From Angomonas deanei (taxonomy: Eukaryota > Euglenozoa > Kinetoplastea > Trypanosomatida > Trypanosomatidae), in contig LR877150.1 of assembly GCA_903995115.1 (NCBI GenBank), positions 389,001 through 453,000 on the forward strand: a DNA stretch of 64,000 nucleotides, given 5' to 3'. Position 1 is the stretch's first letter, and every line of letters begins with the position of its first letter. Below, piece after piece: positions 1-11,161 of this stretch. The notes beneath the pieces are model-generated. The model was not told the origin of the DNA. It saw nothing but the letters and a program-made list of their open reading frames with translations, and searched no databases. The position numbers were made by a program, and so were the translations under genes.

Positions 1-2082
1 CCTGACCAACAACAATGATAATAATAATAATAATGCGGCGGATACACATCATAATCCTAATGAACCTAATCAGAGGACAACTACACAAACAGAGGTATCT
101 TTTGTGCCGGTGGAACCGTCCCCCACCCGCACCGAAACAGAATCCATCCAAAGAAAAAAGTCCGCTTCACCAAAACATTCCAATAATAATAATAATATAA
201 GACGAGTGAGAACGCTACCAATCGACTTTACAGGGAATCCCAGGAGCGGCGGGCCCGACGAGAGAGTGATATACAATCGCAGAAGAAAAAACAGTGGCAA
301 GACGAAAAGGAAAATTGCACGTTTCAGCCACAATTAGTTCATTCTAATAATAATAATAATAATAATATTCATCATCATCATTCAAAGCGGAATAGTACAC
401 CAGAGCGGTACACGGCGTTTCGGGACCCCGTTGAGTCTCACACGAGTGAGAACCACCAAGTGCTCGCCACTTTTACCGAAAATAATCATCATCATAATAA
501 TAACAATCACAATAATGAGGAAGAAAGCGCGAATAGCACGTTTATCATTCACAACACCAACATTTTCGATCGTCTCTACAAGGACGCAAAACTAAAAGAG
601 GTGAAATCAGACTCCATTGTGCAAAAGTACAATAAAGAGAGGGAAAGTGAACTCGCGAAGGAGTGCACCTTCTCGCCGCAGCTGTCCCCCCGCAAGTCTC
701 GAGCGAGCCTGACAGAAAAAAGAAATTCATTGAACAGCAACAACAATACTAATATGAATAATCGTAGTAACAAGAAGAGCAAACCGTCAATGTCGCCACG
801 GTACTACGACTTCAATGATTTCTTGGAAACCCAAAAACAGAGAAATGAAATCGCAAAGGAACGACAACTTCAATTAGAAAAAGAAATTTTCGAAAAAGAG
901 ACGCAGCGGGAAAAGATTCCAACGACCGCCTTGAAACGTAAAATTAATCAAAAGTTAGAGCACCAAAGTGGCAATCACAACAAGAACGACGACGGTGGGT
1001 ACAAAGGTCCGATTAAAAACTGGGATAAACGGTTTGAGTCTTATCAGCGGAGAAAAAGCGGCGCGCAGGCCAAAAAACAACACAAAACTGACCCAATCGA
1101 TAAAGAAGAAAACAAAATAAAGGCCAACGTAGCCTTTAATCGACTGTACGCCGATTTCATTATGCGGACCGACAAGAATGCCGAAAAGCAGTTGGCGGAG
1201 GAGCAGTACCGCAGGACGTCCTTATTTGCGCCACGACTACATGGGACGGAAAGTCTTCACCGCGCGCATCCCATACCAGAGGAGCATGAGGAGGATAGAC
1301 CGACCCCCTCCCCGCCACCGCCTGCCACCCAACAGGAACAAACCCCACGTGGGAACGAATTGCTGCTGAACCTACGCCCGGCACAGCTGACACGGGACCA
1401 GCTCTTGGACACCAACTCTACCTCGAGCCGACAGACACCTCGCCAGATCTCTCCCCGGAAAGGGTCGTCACCGAGTGTGTTTGACAAGCTGTATGCCGAT
1501 CATCAAGTCAACAGCCCTCTCGCCCGTCAGCGGCGGTTGGAGGAGCGGCGAGCACAGGAGGTGGAACAGTCGATGAGGTCCTCTCCTAGGATTAACAAGA
1601 ATACCGACGCACTCTTGGCACGACGGAAGAGTCACCCAGACGAGAACCATGCGCTGGTGAGCAAACGAGAGGCACTGATACTCAAACAAAAACAAAGGGA
1701 AGAGGAACGCATTCGTCTCGAACGTGAAAAACAGGCAAAAATAAACGCTAAATTTGATTTGGAAAAGTTTTTATCACGGGAAGAAAAGTTTCATCAAAAA
1801 CGAGAGGAGGTGAAACACTCCTACCTGCTGAAAGAGTATGTGGAGGAGATGACCCAGTGCACCTTCATGCCGGAGCTCTCACCGCGGAGTAGAATGCTGT
1901 ACCTCGCGAAGCAGCAGGAAATACAGTATGGCGTGATGCCGCGAGCACGTAGTCCAAGCTACGATGAGGCGATCGTCCTCCCGGAGCGAAACTCACCGAA
2001 ACGTAACCCCGATAACACAAATCTGAGTCAACTGGAATGGGAACTGGAAGAAATGATGAAGGGCTGGCATTCCATGATTTAA
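1..2082 (+). CDS. CTFxPxL/RLYxD repeat protein, 5' end outside the window
   Basis: The gene runs in from the left edge. From about base 196 to the stop at 2080-2082 one frame stays open and holds three or more copies of a paired motif: an N/D-R/K-L-Y-x-D helix (e.g. FDRLYKDAKLKE, FNRLYADF, FDKLYADHQ) followed about 30-40 residues later by CTFxPxL (CTFQPQL, CTFSPQLSPR, CTFMPELSPR). Such repeats occur in flagellar and cytoskeletal proteins of kinetoplastids and other protists; no enzyme domain is visible. The rest is charged, coiled-coil-like (E/K/R/Q) and disordered, with poly-Asn and poly-His runs. Before base ~182 the coding signal lies in another frame, so the AAT run at 182-198 carries an indel of one base (real or a sequencing error). 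An ATG at 460 exists, but the upstream CTFQPQL repeat in the same frame argues that it is not the true start. Function unknown; a cytoskeleton or flagellum link is inference. Confidence 0.75.
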
Positions 2083-2243
2083 ATACATAATGATAATAAT
2101 AATAAGAATAACCTTTTTTTTTGTTTTGTTTGCACCCCTATTATATTATTAATACTCATTCAACTCCACTATTATTGTTCCCCTAATTATGAAGGATTTC
2201 AATGTTTCCAAGTCGCACTCCAATACCAAAATAAAGACACTAT

Positions 2244-2270
2244 TTCCCTCCTTTCTTTCTTTTTTTACAG
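2244..2270 (+). promoter_or_regulatory. Trans-splice acceptor that fixes the start at 2303
   Basis: A pyrimidine-rich tract runs into ACAG, ending at 2270, with the ATG 32 bases downstream. It lies inside an open frame that begins at 2189, so the N-terminal extension from 2189 would be removed from the mature mRNA. Confidence 0.6.
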
Positions 2271-2302
2271 TGATATCTCAAAACAACAAGAACTATTATA
2301 GC

Positions 2303-3625
2303 ATGGCAAAGACATTAGACCCTCTCGTAGGCTCGGGAGCACTGCCACACCGCAACACGATACGCTCTCTGCTGCTGTTCGTCCTCCTCTCCTGCGTGGG
2401 GACCCTCGCCCTCTACTTTTATACCCTCTACTACGAAAACTCCACGGTTAGCCTTTCCCACCTGATGGAGCACATCGACTGCCACAACATTGGCACCGTC
2501 GGTGGGGAAAAGAGTCTGATCAAGGAGATAAAGGAAAACCACCCGGAGGGGTTCCAGTTTTACTACGACTATTGGGTAGAAATGAAGTTACCGCCGCCGT
2601 CACTCTATCATGTGGCCATGTGGACGACGGAGGGGGAAAGCGAGAAGGAAAACAAACAAGTGCTAGACGGCATTCATGACACCCTCAATGTCATCTCGGA
2701 GCGACTTTCCCACTACACCAAGCAGTCCTCACCGCAGACGAAGCATAGCGCCAACGTGCTGTCGAAGAGTGTCCGTCAGGTGTCCCCTCCGGTACAGGAG
2801 AGCCTATTAGAAACCCCATTTGCCACCGAGGAAGAGGCGATCCACTTCTTTGGTCCTCTGGCGGCGGTGGAGCAAGGCATGCTGCCCTCCCTCCGCCACA
2901 CCTCCTCCACCGACAACAGCAAGGAAAGTGAGTTGTTCTCTATTAGCTTCTTCACCGCCTATCAGGTCAATGGAGGTGCGCGGCACTACCCCAAGTCCCT
3001 CTTTCCGTTTTTAAAATTGGAGGATCATGTGTGGTGCGCGGTGCGGGATGTTCTCACCAAAAGTGCGTTTTGCGTGTTCTTTGAGGAATCCTTCGCGGCG
3101 GAAAGTGGCCCTGTCGCGAAGACGGTCGAGGCGGCACTGTCTTCCCTTCTCGCCGACTTTGTGCACGTCAAAAACTTCAGAAAGAGAGACCCCGCCAGCA
3201 GTCCCACCGACCACGCGTTACTATTATTCGAGGCGACAAAACAACTCTACGCGTGTCAGTACGCCACTCGCTCCATTCAGACCTTGATGGACTCCCTCAA
3301 AGAGAATGTCAATGTACACATTACAGCCGACATGGTGCCCCTGTACAGCCACCTCGAGGAACTCATCTTTCAGACACACGCCAACCACCACCACAAGAAG
3401 AATGAGGTAGTGGTGGATACACGTTATGTGCTGCTGGCACGGGCGGCGGATAACTTGCGGCTGCACCCCATGCTCACCCCACAGCTGTCCATTCCGCCGG
3501 ACCAAATGTACGTGAGTCACGCTACGCTGTTGTTGCCATTTTTGTTGACACTATTGATGGCCATGCGTTTCCTGGTGGAGGATCGAAGAGGGGCCAAGGC
3601 GGCCGCAAAGACGAAGGTGGATTGA
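2303..3625 (+). CDS. Candidate PIG-S/TTA1-like GPI transamidase subunit
   Basis: A 440-residue protein with one membrane segment near the N-terminus (about residues 21-43, LLLFVLLSCVGTLALYFY) and one near the C-terminus (about 407-425), with a large loop between them expected to face the ER lumen. This topology is that of PIG-S, a subunit of the complex that attaches GPI anchors. The C-terminal stretch fits the family best: a helix, then a P-P-D-Q-x-Y/F turn (SIPPDQMYV), then LLLPFLLTLLMAMRFLVE-RR, which resembles human PIG-S (FPDDQKFAIYIPLFLP). In T. brucei the equivalent position is held by TTA1 and TTA2. The frame is open from an ATG at 2189, but a strong T/C tract plus ACAG ends at 2270, between that ATG and the one at 2303, so 2303 is chosen. 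Assignment rests on topology and one short stretch. Confidence 0.5.
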   Translation: MAKTLDPLVGSGALPHRNTIRSLLLFVLLSCVGTLALYFYTLYYENSTVSLSHLMEHIDCHNIGTVGGEKSLIKEIKENHPEGFQFYYDYWVEMKLPPPSLYHVAMWTTEGESEKENKQVLDGIHDTLNVISERLSHYTKQSSPQTKHSANVLSKSVRQVSPPVQESLLETPFATEEEAIHFFGPLAAVEQGMLPSLRHTSSTDNSKESELFSISFFTAYQVNGGARHYPKSLFPFLKLEDHVWCAVRDVLTKSAFCVFFEESFAAESGPVAKTVEAALSSLLADFVHVKNFRKRDPASSPTDHALLLFEATKQLYACQYATRSIQTLMDSLKENVNVHITADMVPLYSHLEELIFQTHANHHHKKNEVVVDTRYVLLARAADNLRLHPMLTPQLSIPPDQMYVSHATLLLPFLLTLLMAMRFLVEDRRGAKAAAKTKVD

Positions 3626-3923
3626 AAAGTGAAAATAATTAATATTTATAGGAATGGAACGGGAATAATATTTGACGTGTACCCGTGCTTGAATTTTTTT
3701 GTGCAAAGCCCCCTTTTTTTTTTTCGTGTGGTGAACATAAAATAAGAACCATCGAAAAATGAATTAATAAATGTTCTCATCATTGCATCGCCTGTGGTCC
3801 CTTTTTTGTTGGATGGTTCATTTTTCTATTTCCTCTCTCTAAAAAGAAGGAGAAACCGCACACCATTAGATTTTTTTTAGAAATAGCAAAAATAAATAGT
3901 GATTCATTATTTTTTCTACCACA

Positions 3924-6900
3924 ATGAGCGATAAAAAAGATGCGCCCGTCGCAGTGGACAGTAAAGCGATTGTGTCCCACTTCCTGGGCCGACGGTCTGG
4001 CGTAGAGGCAAACACCAGCGGGGACAACACCTCAAAAAAAGAGCGTGGGGAGGCACCACCTCGGCCACTCTTCTCGTCCCCACCGCTGGACGATAACAAT
4101 AATAGTAGTAACCACAATAACAATAAACCTTCCTACTACCGCATCACCATCGACGGTGACGAGGGCGACCACAACTATCTCAAGTGCGGAGAGCAGATTT
4201 ACAAAATTATCAAGTCACGTCTGCGGTTCAAGGCGATTGACAAAGGGGAGACGGAGGGGACATTCAGTAAAGAGGAGTTGGATCGTTTTATGGAGAGTCA
4301 TTTACGTCAGTTACCTTTTACGGTGATGGTGGAGGAGGATAAGGCACTCTTTAAGGACGTGTCTCAGTATGGGCTCTACTCCTCCCCTCCCACAGAACAA
4401 GAAAAGGAACAGGAAAAGACGGAGGAGAACACTACTGATAATACTACTAATACTAATTGTAATGAGAAGGATAGTGGAGAAAATAATACGGAAAAAGACG
4501 CACCAACATTATCCTATCGGAATGGCATTTACCACTTTAAGGGAATGAAAACCGAGTTGGCGCCGTGGAAGGAGTATGTGAGTAGTGTGCAGCAGGTATA
4601 TGGCGCTATTGAGAGCGGCCCTTGCCTCTCCACCAGCCGTATGCGTGTGACCTCCCTGGTGGAAAAATTCGAGCTCTATTCGCTGCTCAACAGCAATTTG
4701 GAAAGTATTGCAGATCCGTACATTAAGGGTGGAGGGGTCTACGCGTCGTGTATGCGTGTGGATAATAGTATCAACATGAAAACGGCAGTGCCTGCACCTA
4801 TTTTTATGGATGTCATTACCCGCACTGCTGTGGATGCACCGAACACCCCTCTTTTCGTGACGGATGCGCCTACAGGACCCGTCAGCAGCAGCAGCCCCCA
4901 GAAAAGGAACAGCAGTGAGGTGGGCAGTCCACCACGAGCGGCCGCGAACAGCTCGCCCAGTCCGGTCAAGGCAGAGAGCCGCACCGGCCGCGCCAACACC
5001 TATCGCGGCACGATTGTCTCCACCGTCACCCAGGCCCCCACGGAGGGGGACTTGCATCCTTCCATGAGTGAATCTAAGGCGAACCGCAGCGGGAGCACGA
5101 ATGGGTTTTCGCTGCCAGGCATGCTGACCTCACGGAACAGCACCACGACGACGGATAACTCGGACGGGAGAGGGGGCACCTCGTTGGACGGGGAAGACAG
5201 TACAGGAGGAAGAGTGGCCACCATCGCCTCCCTCCTCCAGCAGGGCGGCCTCTCCCGGCCACACGAGCTGACGATGGAAGGACTAGGACTGCACCCCACC
5301 CTCTATCGCAACAAGTTCATTCAGTACGATATGTTCAATGAGAATATCAACCCCGCCGGCAAGTTCGGGAGTATGTTCCTGCAAGGAGTGCTGTCGACGG
5401 ACGGGCCTAACAAAGGAGATATCTGTGGAGCACTCCTGCGGTATGTGCTGGAGCGGAATGAATTCCGGAAAGGCCCAGCGGTGGCCACCGAGATGCACTT
5501 GGACCTCTACGGTCACCACCCCGAGGAGCTGCCGCGGCTGGCGGCGTGGTCAAGACGGCATGGGTTCCACTCGCTGACTAAGATGATGTGGTCCCTCTCC
5601 ATTAACCGCCGTCTGCCCTACGAAGGAGCCCCCAATGTGCTCCCAGTGACGGTGGAGACGATCGGCGATCAGATACGATCCATTTTTTATCCACTCTTCA
5701 TGGCAACGCTTTACCCCAAGGATACGTACTGGGGGACGGTGGCGCTGCTGCTCAACAAGACGGGCTCCATTCATATCCGCACCCAGTCGGTCACCCGCCT
5801 AGAAACGTTCAGCACCGACGTACCGCCGCCGGACTCCATTAAATACCGGAAAGGATGCAGTGATTATTACTTTTTCTACTATGTCTGGAGCAATCTGGTG
5901 GTGCTGAATGCTCTGCGACGTAAGTTGGGGTTTCATACACTGAATTTCAATCCCAGTGTGCAGGAAAGGGCCCCTGCCTACGATCAGTTGGTGTGTGGGT
6001 TTCTCCTCGGGGACGTCGTGCACCACGTCACCAGTCTCCAGAAGAGCTGGATTATGCAGTTCTTGTACCTGTACTGCCAGGTGGGCATTGTCATGTCGCC
6101 GCTGCGCGATAATGTGTTGCAGACTCCATACTTTGAGCACCCCGTCGTCACCTATTTTAAAATGGGGATGCGAGTTTCGATATCTACCTCCGACCCACTC
6201 CACTTTCACCACCGCTTTGACCAACCGTTGCTGGAGGAGTACGCTACGCTCATGAAGGTGCGCTCCTCTCGGACCGGTCGACCTCTGCGAGCTGGCACGC
6301 AACAGCGTGCTAAACAGCAACTTCCCCCATGCAGTAAAGGAGACGTGGTTGGGGAAGGGGTTTGTGCCGATTGGCAGCGACGGCAATGACATCCAGTGCA
6401 GTTGTCTGTCCAACTACCGTCTGCAGTTCCGTCACGAGGCCCTCGCCCACGAAGAGACGCTGCTGAATCTGATTCTCTCTCGCACTACCAAGAGCGGCCA
6501 GGCGCCGAGCACCATCACTTCCATCCCCTTTGCGGAGAGTGTGCAGGTGTCCGACGTAGTGCAGCAGTTCCGCCAGTCACGCCGTATGAACTACACGGAT
6601 CAGAGCATTATGTACTCCCGTATTGGGGTCTACAGTGCCACCGGACACAGCGAGGCACGTCGGCTGCAGACGGAGGAGGTGAACGGGCTGCGTCATGTGC
6701 TGCTGCTACGTCAGCGCTACGCCGTCCTGAGGGTGGATGACGTCAACGTTGAGGATGTCTTCACCAACAAGTCGTTCGACGAATCACAGTGGGAGTACAA
6801 CAACTATTATGGAGTGTTTCTTATTTCGCGGGTGGGCAAGACGCCGGAGTGGCCGGAGTTCCTCCCCAAGATTGCGGACTTCACACGCGACGTGGAGACG

Positions 6901-8881
6901 GCCAGACGGGTGGTCAGCTCTCCCCAGCTGCGACGGCTCGCATTACACCGACTGAGTCTGCTGGAGCGAAAGTTTCTGCTGCATGTCTCCATGAACATTG
7001 CCAACGAGGGAGGCGTGAAGGAGGAGAAGGAGTGGAACAACCGCGACTTCTACACGGCACACAAGGTGGACAACAACATTCAAACCGAGGCGGGCCCCAA
7101 CGCCCGTACGCTGTTGGAGTTCTTTGTCGAAAAGGCCCTCAATCACGGCGATGACGTGGTGTTCGAGGAGAAGAATCAACCCGTGACCCTGCGACAGCTG
7201 ATCTCTCGTTATCACATTGACACACAGACCATCACCGTCGATGAACTGAACCATCAGCTGAACACCCACGCCGATCTGCACACCATCTTTCTTTCCCCGT
7301 TTAACTTTATGCAGGGTCGTTACTTTGCGGAGCTCACCAAGCGCACCCTCGATATCTACAAGGAAGACGCCTACAGTTTTGCAGAGTTTCGGCTGTCCAT
7401 GCTCGGGGGATCGTCACAGGAGTGGTACGAGCTGGGCCACTGGTTTGACCGGTATGGGTTGGTGAGTCCGCAGGCACGATGCATGGTGCGCTTCCCGCGG
7501 CAGTACAGACGACTACGACAGCAAGGGGTCGTGAAGAACTTTGGCGAGTACTTGGACAATATTTTTCAGCCTCTGTGGGAGATCAGTCTGCACCCCGCCT
7601 CGGACACGAAATTACACTATTTTCTGACGCACATCTCCGGCTTCGATTGTTATGATGACGAGTCCAAGATCGATCTTCCCTCTCAGTAGCACGTACCCGC
7701 ACGACTGGGAGAGCGACCTCAACCCACCGTATAACATGTACTTATACTACATGTGGTCGAACATTGCGACACTGAATGAGTTCCGCGCCTCGCGGGGGTT
7801 GGGGACGTTTACGTTCCGCCCTCAGTGCGGTGAGAATGGCGGTATCGATCATCTGATCGGCGGCTACCTGTTGGCCAACAGCATCAGTCACGGGGTGACG
7901 CTGAGCAAGCACCCCGTACTGGAGTACCTCGTCTACATCACCCAGCTGGGCGTCACCATGTCCCCGCTGAGTAACACCGCTAGCGCCTCCGCCTACCTGG
8001 AGAACCCTTTCCCCATCTTTTTCCACCGCGGCCTCAATGTGAGTCTCTCCACCAATAAACCCCTGTACTTTCACTTTACCCGCGAGCCCCTCGTGGAGGA
8101 GTACTCCATCGCCTCTAAACTGTGGCAAATGGAGTTCAACGATCTCTCCGAGGTGGCGCGGAACAGCGTGCTCCAGTGCGGCTATCCCCCTTCCTGGAAG
8201 TCGAACGCGCTGGGGCCCCTCTTTGCCCTCCGCAGCACCCTCGGCAACGATGTACAGCGGAGTAGGGTGTCCGATATACGGGTGGCCTACCGGTACGAGG
8301 TGTACCACACGGAGTTGAACTTTTTGGATGAGCAGCTGGGCCCCAGCAGCACGCTGCGTATGCCCCGTGCGATGAAGTTACTGGAGGAGGAGCTGCAGCT
8401 GTACCGAGAGGCAATGGCAGCTGGTTTAATCCACAGGCGTGGGGCCCCGCGGGACGGCGCCCTGTCCGCTCACTTCTTTGCCACCTCCGACCCCAACGCA
8501 CAAGACGGGATGTTGTCGGGGGAAAAGCGCAAGGTCGCCCTCCAGCATCAATCCAGTGCCCTCCGGCAGGAGGTCGAACTGCTCGACAAGGAGCTCGCCA
8601 GGATGAAGGTGCTGACGCAACAGGTGTCGGGGCAGAACAGCTCCCTCGCGGACTTGGTGCAGACCTACCGCGACCGTCTCCGGCAGGAGGCCCTCACCGT
8701 CCTCGGTAACTTGGGGCCCAAGGGGACGTCCGGCAGTACGGTTCTACCCACAGAGAGCGACGGCGAGGGGCGATCCGCGGTACACCAGGCGGAGGATCCC
8801 GCTGCCACCGAGGGCGGAGAGCCAGCTGGGCGAAGTGCTGTGTCGGGGTTTCGCTTTCCACACGAAGAGGACGATGGATAA
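3924..8881 (+). CDS. Giant AMP-deaminase-like protein, two degenerate domains, two frame breaks
   Basis: About 1,650 codons in three frames that read as one protein. Half 1 (from ~4500) holds recognisable AMP deaminase landmarks: LHPTLYRNKF, YFFYYVWSNLVVLNALRR, SISTSDPLHFHH, then LARNSVLNSNFPHAVK. Half 2 repeats them: EWNNRDFY, FRLSMLGGSSQEW, ISLHPASD, GFDCYDDESK, YLYYMWSNIATLNEFR, MSPLSN, SLSTNKPLYFHFT, EPLVEEYSIASKLW, VPDIRVGYRYE-like DIRVAYRYE. Active AMP deaminases need HxH, the His and Glu of HCGE, and the two Asp of STDDP. Half 1 has DNSIN for HIH, NPSVQER for RPHCGEAG and STSDP. Half 2 has DNNIQ (7066-7080), RPQCGENG (7814-7840) and STNKP (8042-8080). Neither domain should deaminate AMP. 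The breaks lie at ~6256-6280 and ~7640-7690, each equal to one extra base. The C-terminal ~150 residues are coiled coil and Gly/Glu-rich tail. A regulatory or structural role is inference. Confidence 0.85.
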
Positions 8882-9165
8882 TGGAAGACACATGTATACT
8901 AAGAATAACTGAAATTGTTTTTCTCTCTCTCTCTTGCTTTTATTGGAGTATTTGGCGAAGCTGCTTTTCGCAACTTCTCATGTTATCACCACGTACCTCG
9001 TCTGTTTCCCTCCTTTCCACGCCTCCCTATGTGCATAAAGAGAAGAGAGATAGAGAAAAAAAATAGCAATAAGAAACAGAGGCCCTCCATCCCGTGTGGC
9101 CATTTTTTTCCCACCTCTTTTTTTTTTTTTTTAATTTATTTATTTAGAATATCCATCATCACTAC
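8882..9165 (+). other. Intergenic region with acceptor before the cysteine-rich cluster
   Basis: Pyrimidine-rich, with CTCTCTCTC and a T16 run at about 9117-9132 leading to TTTAG at 9147. Nothing else is seen. It separates the AMP-deaminase-like gene from the first surface-protein gene. Confidence 0.6.
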
Positions 9166-10638
9166 ATGATCTTGTACAAGCTCCCCGCGCTGCTCCTATT
9201 GCTGCTGTCGTCGTCCCTTCCCCAGTCCGCAGCGTGGGACACCTCTCTGTGCACGGAGATGGATAACGGCAGGAATTCCAGCTGCGTGAAGGGTAAGTGC
9301 GTAGCGGGAACTATCCGGTCCCCCATGCCGGATACCCCTGGTCCAGGCGCGGTCGGTGATTTCGGTTGTTTTGCTGAAATCCCCAACTGCCGGTTTTACT
9401 CGGACTTCAACGGCGTGGGGGAGTGTTACGTCTGTGAGGATACATACAGAGTACACGACGGAAAGTGCATACCGTGCCAGATCGACCTGTGCGCCGAGTG
9501 CATCGAGGATAACCAGTGTCTCACCTGCGTGTTGGGCGTTCCTTCGTTGGATAAGAAGAAGTGCGTGAGTTGTAGTATTGAAGGCTGCCTCGCCTGCTCC
9601 GCCGATAACGTCTGTGTCCAGTGCGCCCCTCACTACTCCCTGTACAATGGCCAATGCATCCCTTGCAGCGACGCTAACTGCCAGGAGTGCCATCAGAAGG
9701 ATACGTGCTACAAGTGCAAAAACGACATGTTCGTCCCTCCCGGTGGTACCAAGTGCGTCGTCAAGATTGCCGACTGTACCACCCAGAGCCCCGACGGCAA
9801 CCGGTGTCTCGTCTGTGAGAATGATTTCAAGCCGTACAACAGCGGCTGCGTGCGCTGCCCCATTGAACTATGCGAAACCTGCGCGACGGAAGGGGTCTGC
9901 AACTCCTGTCTCAACGGACTCGTCCCCACAATGAACCATGACGGCTGCGTGGACAAGATCCCGTACTGCAAGGAACACACCCAGGAAGATGTGTGCCAGA
10001 CCTGTATCGACGGTTACCAGTCGAACGGGCGCGGCGGCTGCAACATGTGCACGATCGCCAACTGTGCGGAGTGCAGCCAGATGCAGGTCTGTTCCAAGTG
10101 CGAGGACGGGTACAAGGTCACCAATGCGGGTGACGTCTGCGAGCTGCGGTGCGAGGTGGAGAACTGCTTCCAGTGCAACAAGTACAATGAGTGCGCCCAG
10201 TGCAACCTCGGCTACGGAATGATGAATACCACGCAGTGCGACCACTGCGAGGACTCCACCTGCAAATACTGCGACGGTGACCGAACCAAGTGCGTCACGT
10301 ACTTCACGAAAGAAGAGCTGGAAGGCAAGAAGGTACCGTGGTGGGCGTGGCTGCTCGTCGGCATTGGTGCCGCGCTGCTGGTGGGCTTCATCATCTTTTT
10401 AGTCTTCTGGTGCTGCCGCGACCCTGTCACCCTCACCTCCGAGTACGAGGAGAACTACGACGAGTACGACAAGACCCGGTCCGGTAGCTCCGGACAGCAA
10501 TCCAGCGATGACTACGACAGCTACTACGACAAAAGCGGAACCTACGAGGGAAGTAGCACCGGGTACGATACCTCTAGCACAGAGCGAAGCTTACAGGAAA
10601 GGGCTGCGGTGGCAAGCGGAGCCACCGCTTCCGTCTAG
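9166..10638 (+). CDS. Cysteine-rich type I surface protein, subfamily A copy 1
   Basis: A 490-residue protein with a signal peptide (residues 1-23, LPALLLLLLSSSLPQSAAW), an ectodomain with dozens of Cys in CxxC and CxxCxxxxxC patterns (about 14 short repeats such as CxECxxxxxCxxC), and one membrane segment at about 391-418 introduced by PWWAWLLVGIGAALLVG and ending in WCC. A ~70-residue cytoplasmic tail follows, rich in Tyr, Glu, Asp and Ser (YEENYDEYDK). The layout resembles Giardia VSPs and other protist CxxC surface proteins, but the tail is different. One NSS glycosylation site sits near the N-terminus. A T-tract and AG end at 9147, 19 bases before ATG. It is the first of four related genes in a row; the 11162 gene is its close relative, with identical DNA blocks around the membrane segment. 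Role unknown; cell-surface location is well supported. Confidence 0.88.
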   Translation: MILYKLPALLLLLLSSSLPQSAAWDTSLCTEMDNGRNSSCVKGKCVAGTIRSPMPDTPGPGAVGDFGCFAEIPNCRFYSDFNGVGECYVCEDTYRVHDGKCIPCQIDLCAECIEDNQCLTCVLGVPSLDKKKCVSCSIEGCLACSADNVCVQCAPHYSLYNGQCIPCSDANCQECHQKDTCYKCKNDMFVPPGGTKCVVKIADCTTQSPDGNRCLVCENDFKPYNSGCVRCPIELCETCATEGVCNSCLNGLVPTMNHDGCVDKIPYCKEHTQEDVCQTCIDGYQSNGRGGCNMCTIANCAECSQMQVCSKCEDGYKVTNAGDVCELRCEVENCFQCNKYNECAQCNLGYGMMNTTQCDHCEDSTCKYCDGDRTKCVTYFTKEELEGKKVPWWAWLLVGIGAALLVGFIIFLVFWCCRDPVTLTSEYEENYDEYDKTRSGSSGQQSSDDYDSYYDKSGTYEGSSTGYDTSSTERSLQERAAVASGATASV

Positions 10639-11161
10639 GCGTTCTGCTTTATTGCTTTTCCCTTTTTTTTTTGATTGTGTCTTGCTGTTATGGAGAGAGC
10701 CGTCTCTCTTTCGCAAACTGTTGATGTAAAGATAATCGTGTAAAAACAAAAAAAAAAAAAAAAAATAGTTACAGTTATGAAAAGGGACATGGCTGGACAA
10801 ATACAGGCGTTTTTTTTTTCTTTTTCCATTCTTTATTTTTTTTTTTTTTTGCTTCGTGAATTGGTGTTAATATTAGTCTTGCAGTTTACCTGATAGGAAG
10901 AGTAATTTTTTTTTTTTTTATATGTTCTGTTTCTTTGAAAACTTCCATGATAATCATTTTTGTTTATCACCACTAGCATGACTTGCTTTTCTATGTTTCC
11001 ATCCCATAGTATAATCGTAACGATAAATAAAACTTCTCTCATTTCCCTAGTTTATTTGTTTTCGTTTTTTAACATTCATTTTTCTTTTTTTTGCGAAGTA
11101 TTATTTTCCAAAAAAAAAAAAATCAAGTCTCTTTTTTTTTTTTTTTTCCAAGTCCTCACCA
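10639..11161 (+). other. Intergenic, T- and A-runs, acceptor at its end
   Basis: 523 bases of low-complexity T and A runs. The last T15 tract ends with CCAAG at 11152. No gene or conserved element recognised. Confidence 0.6.
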
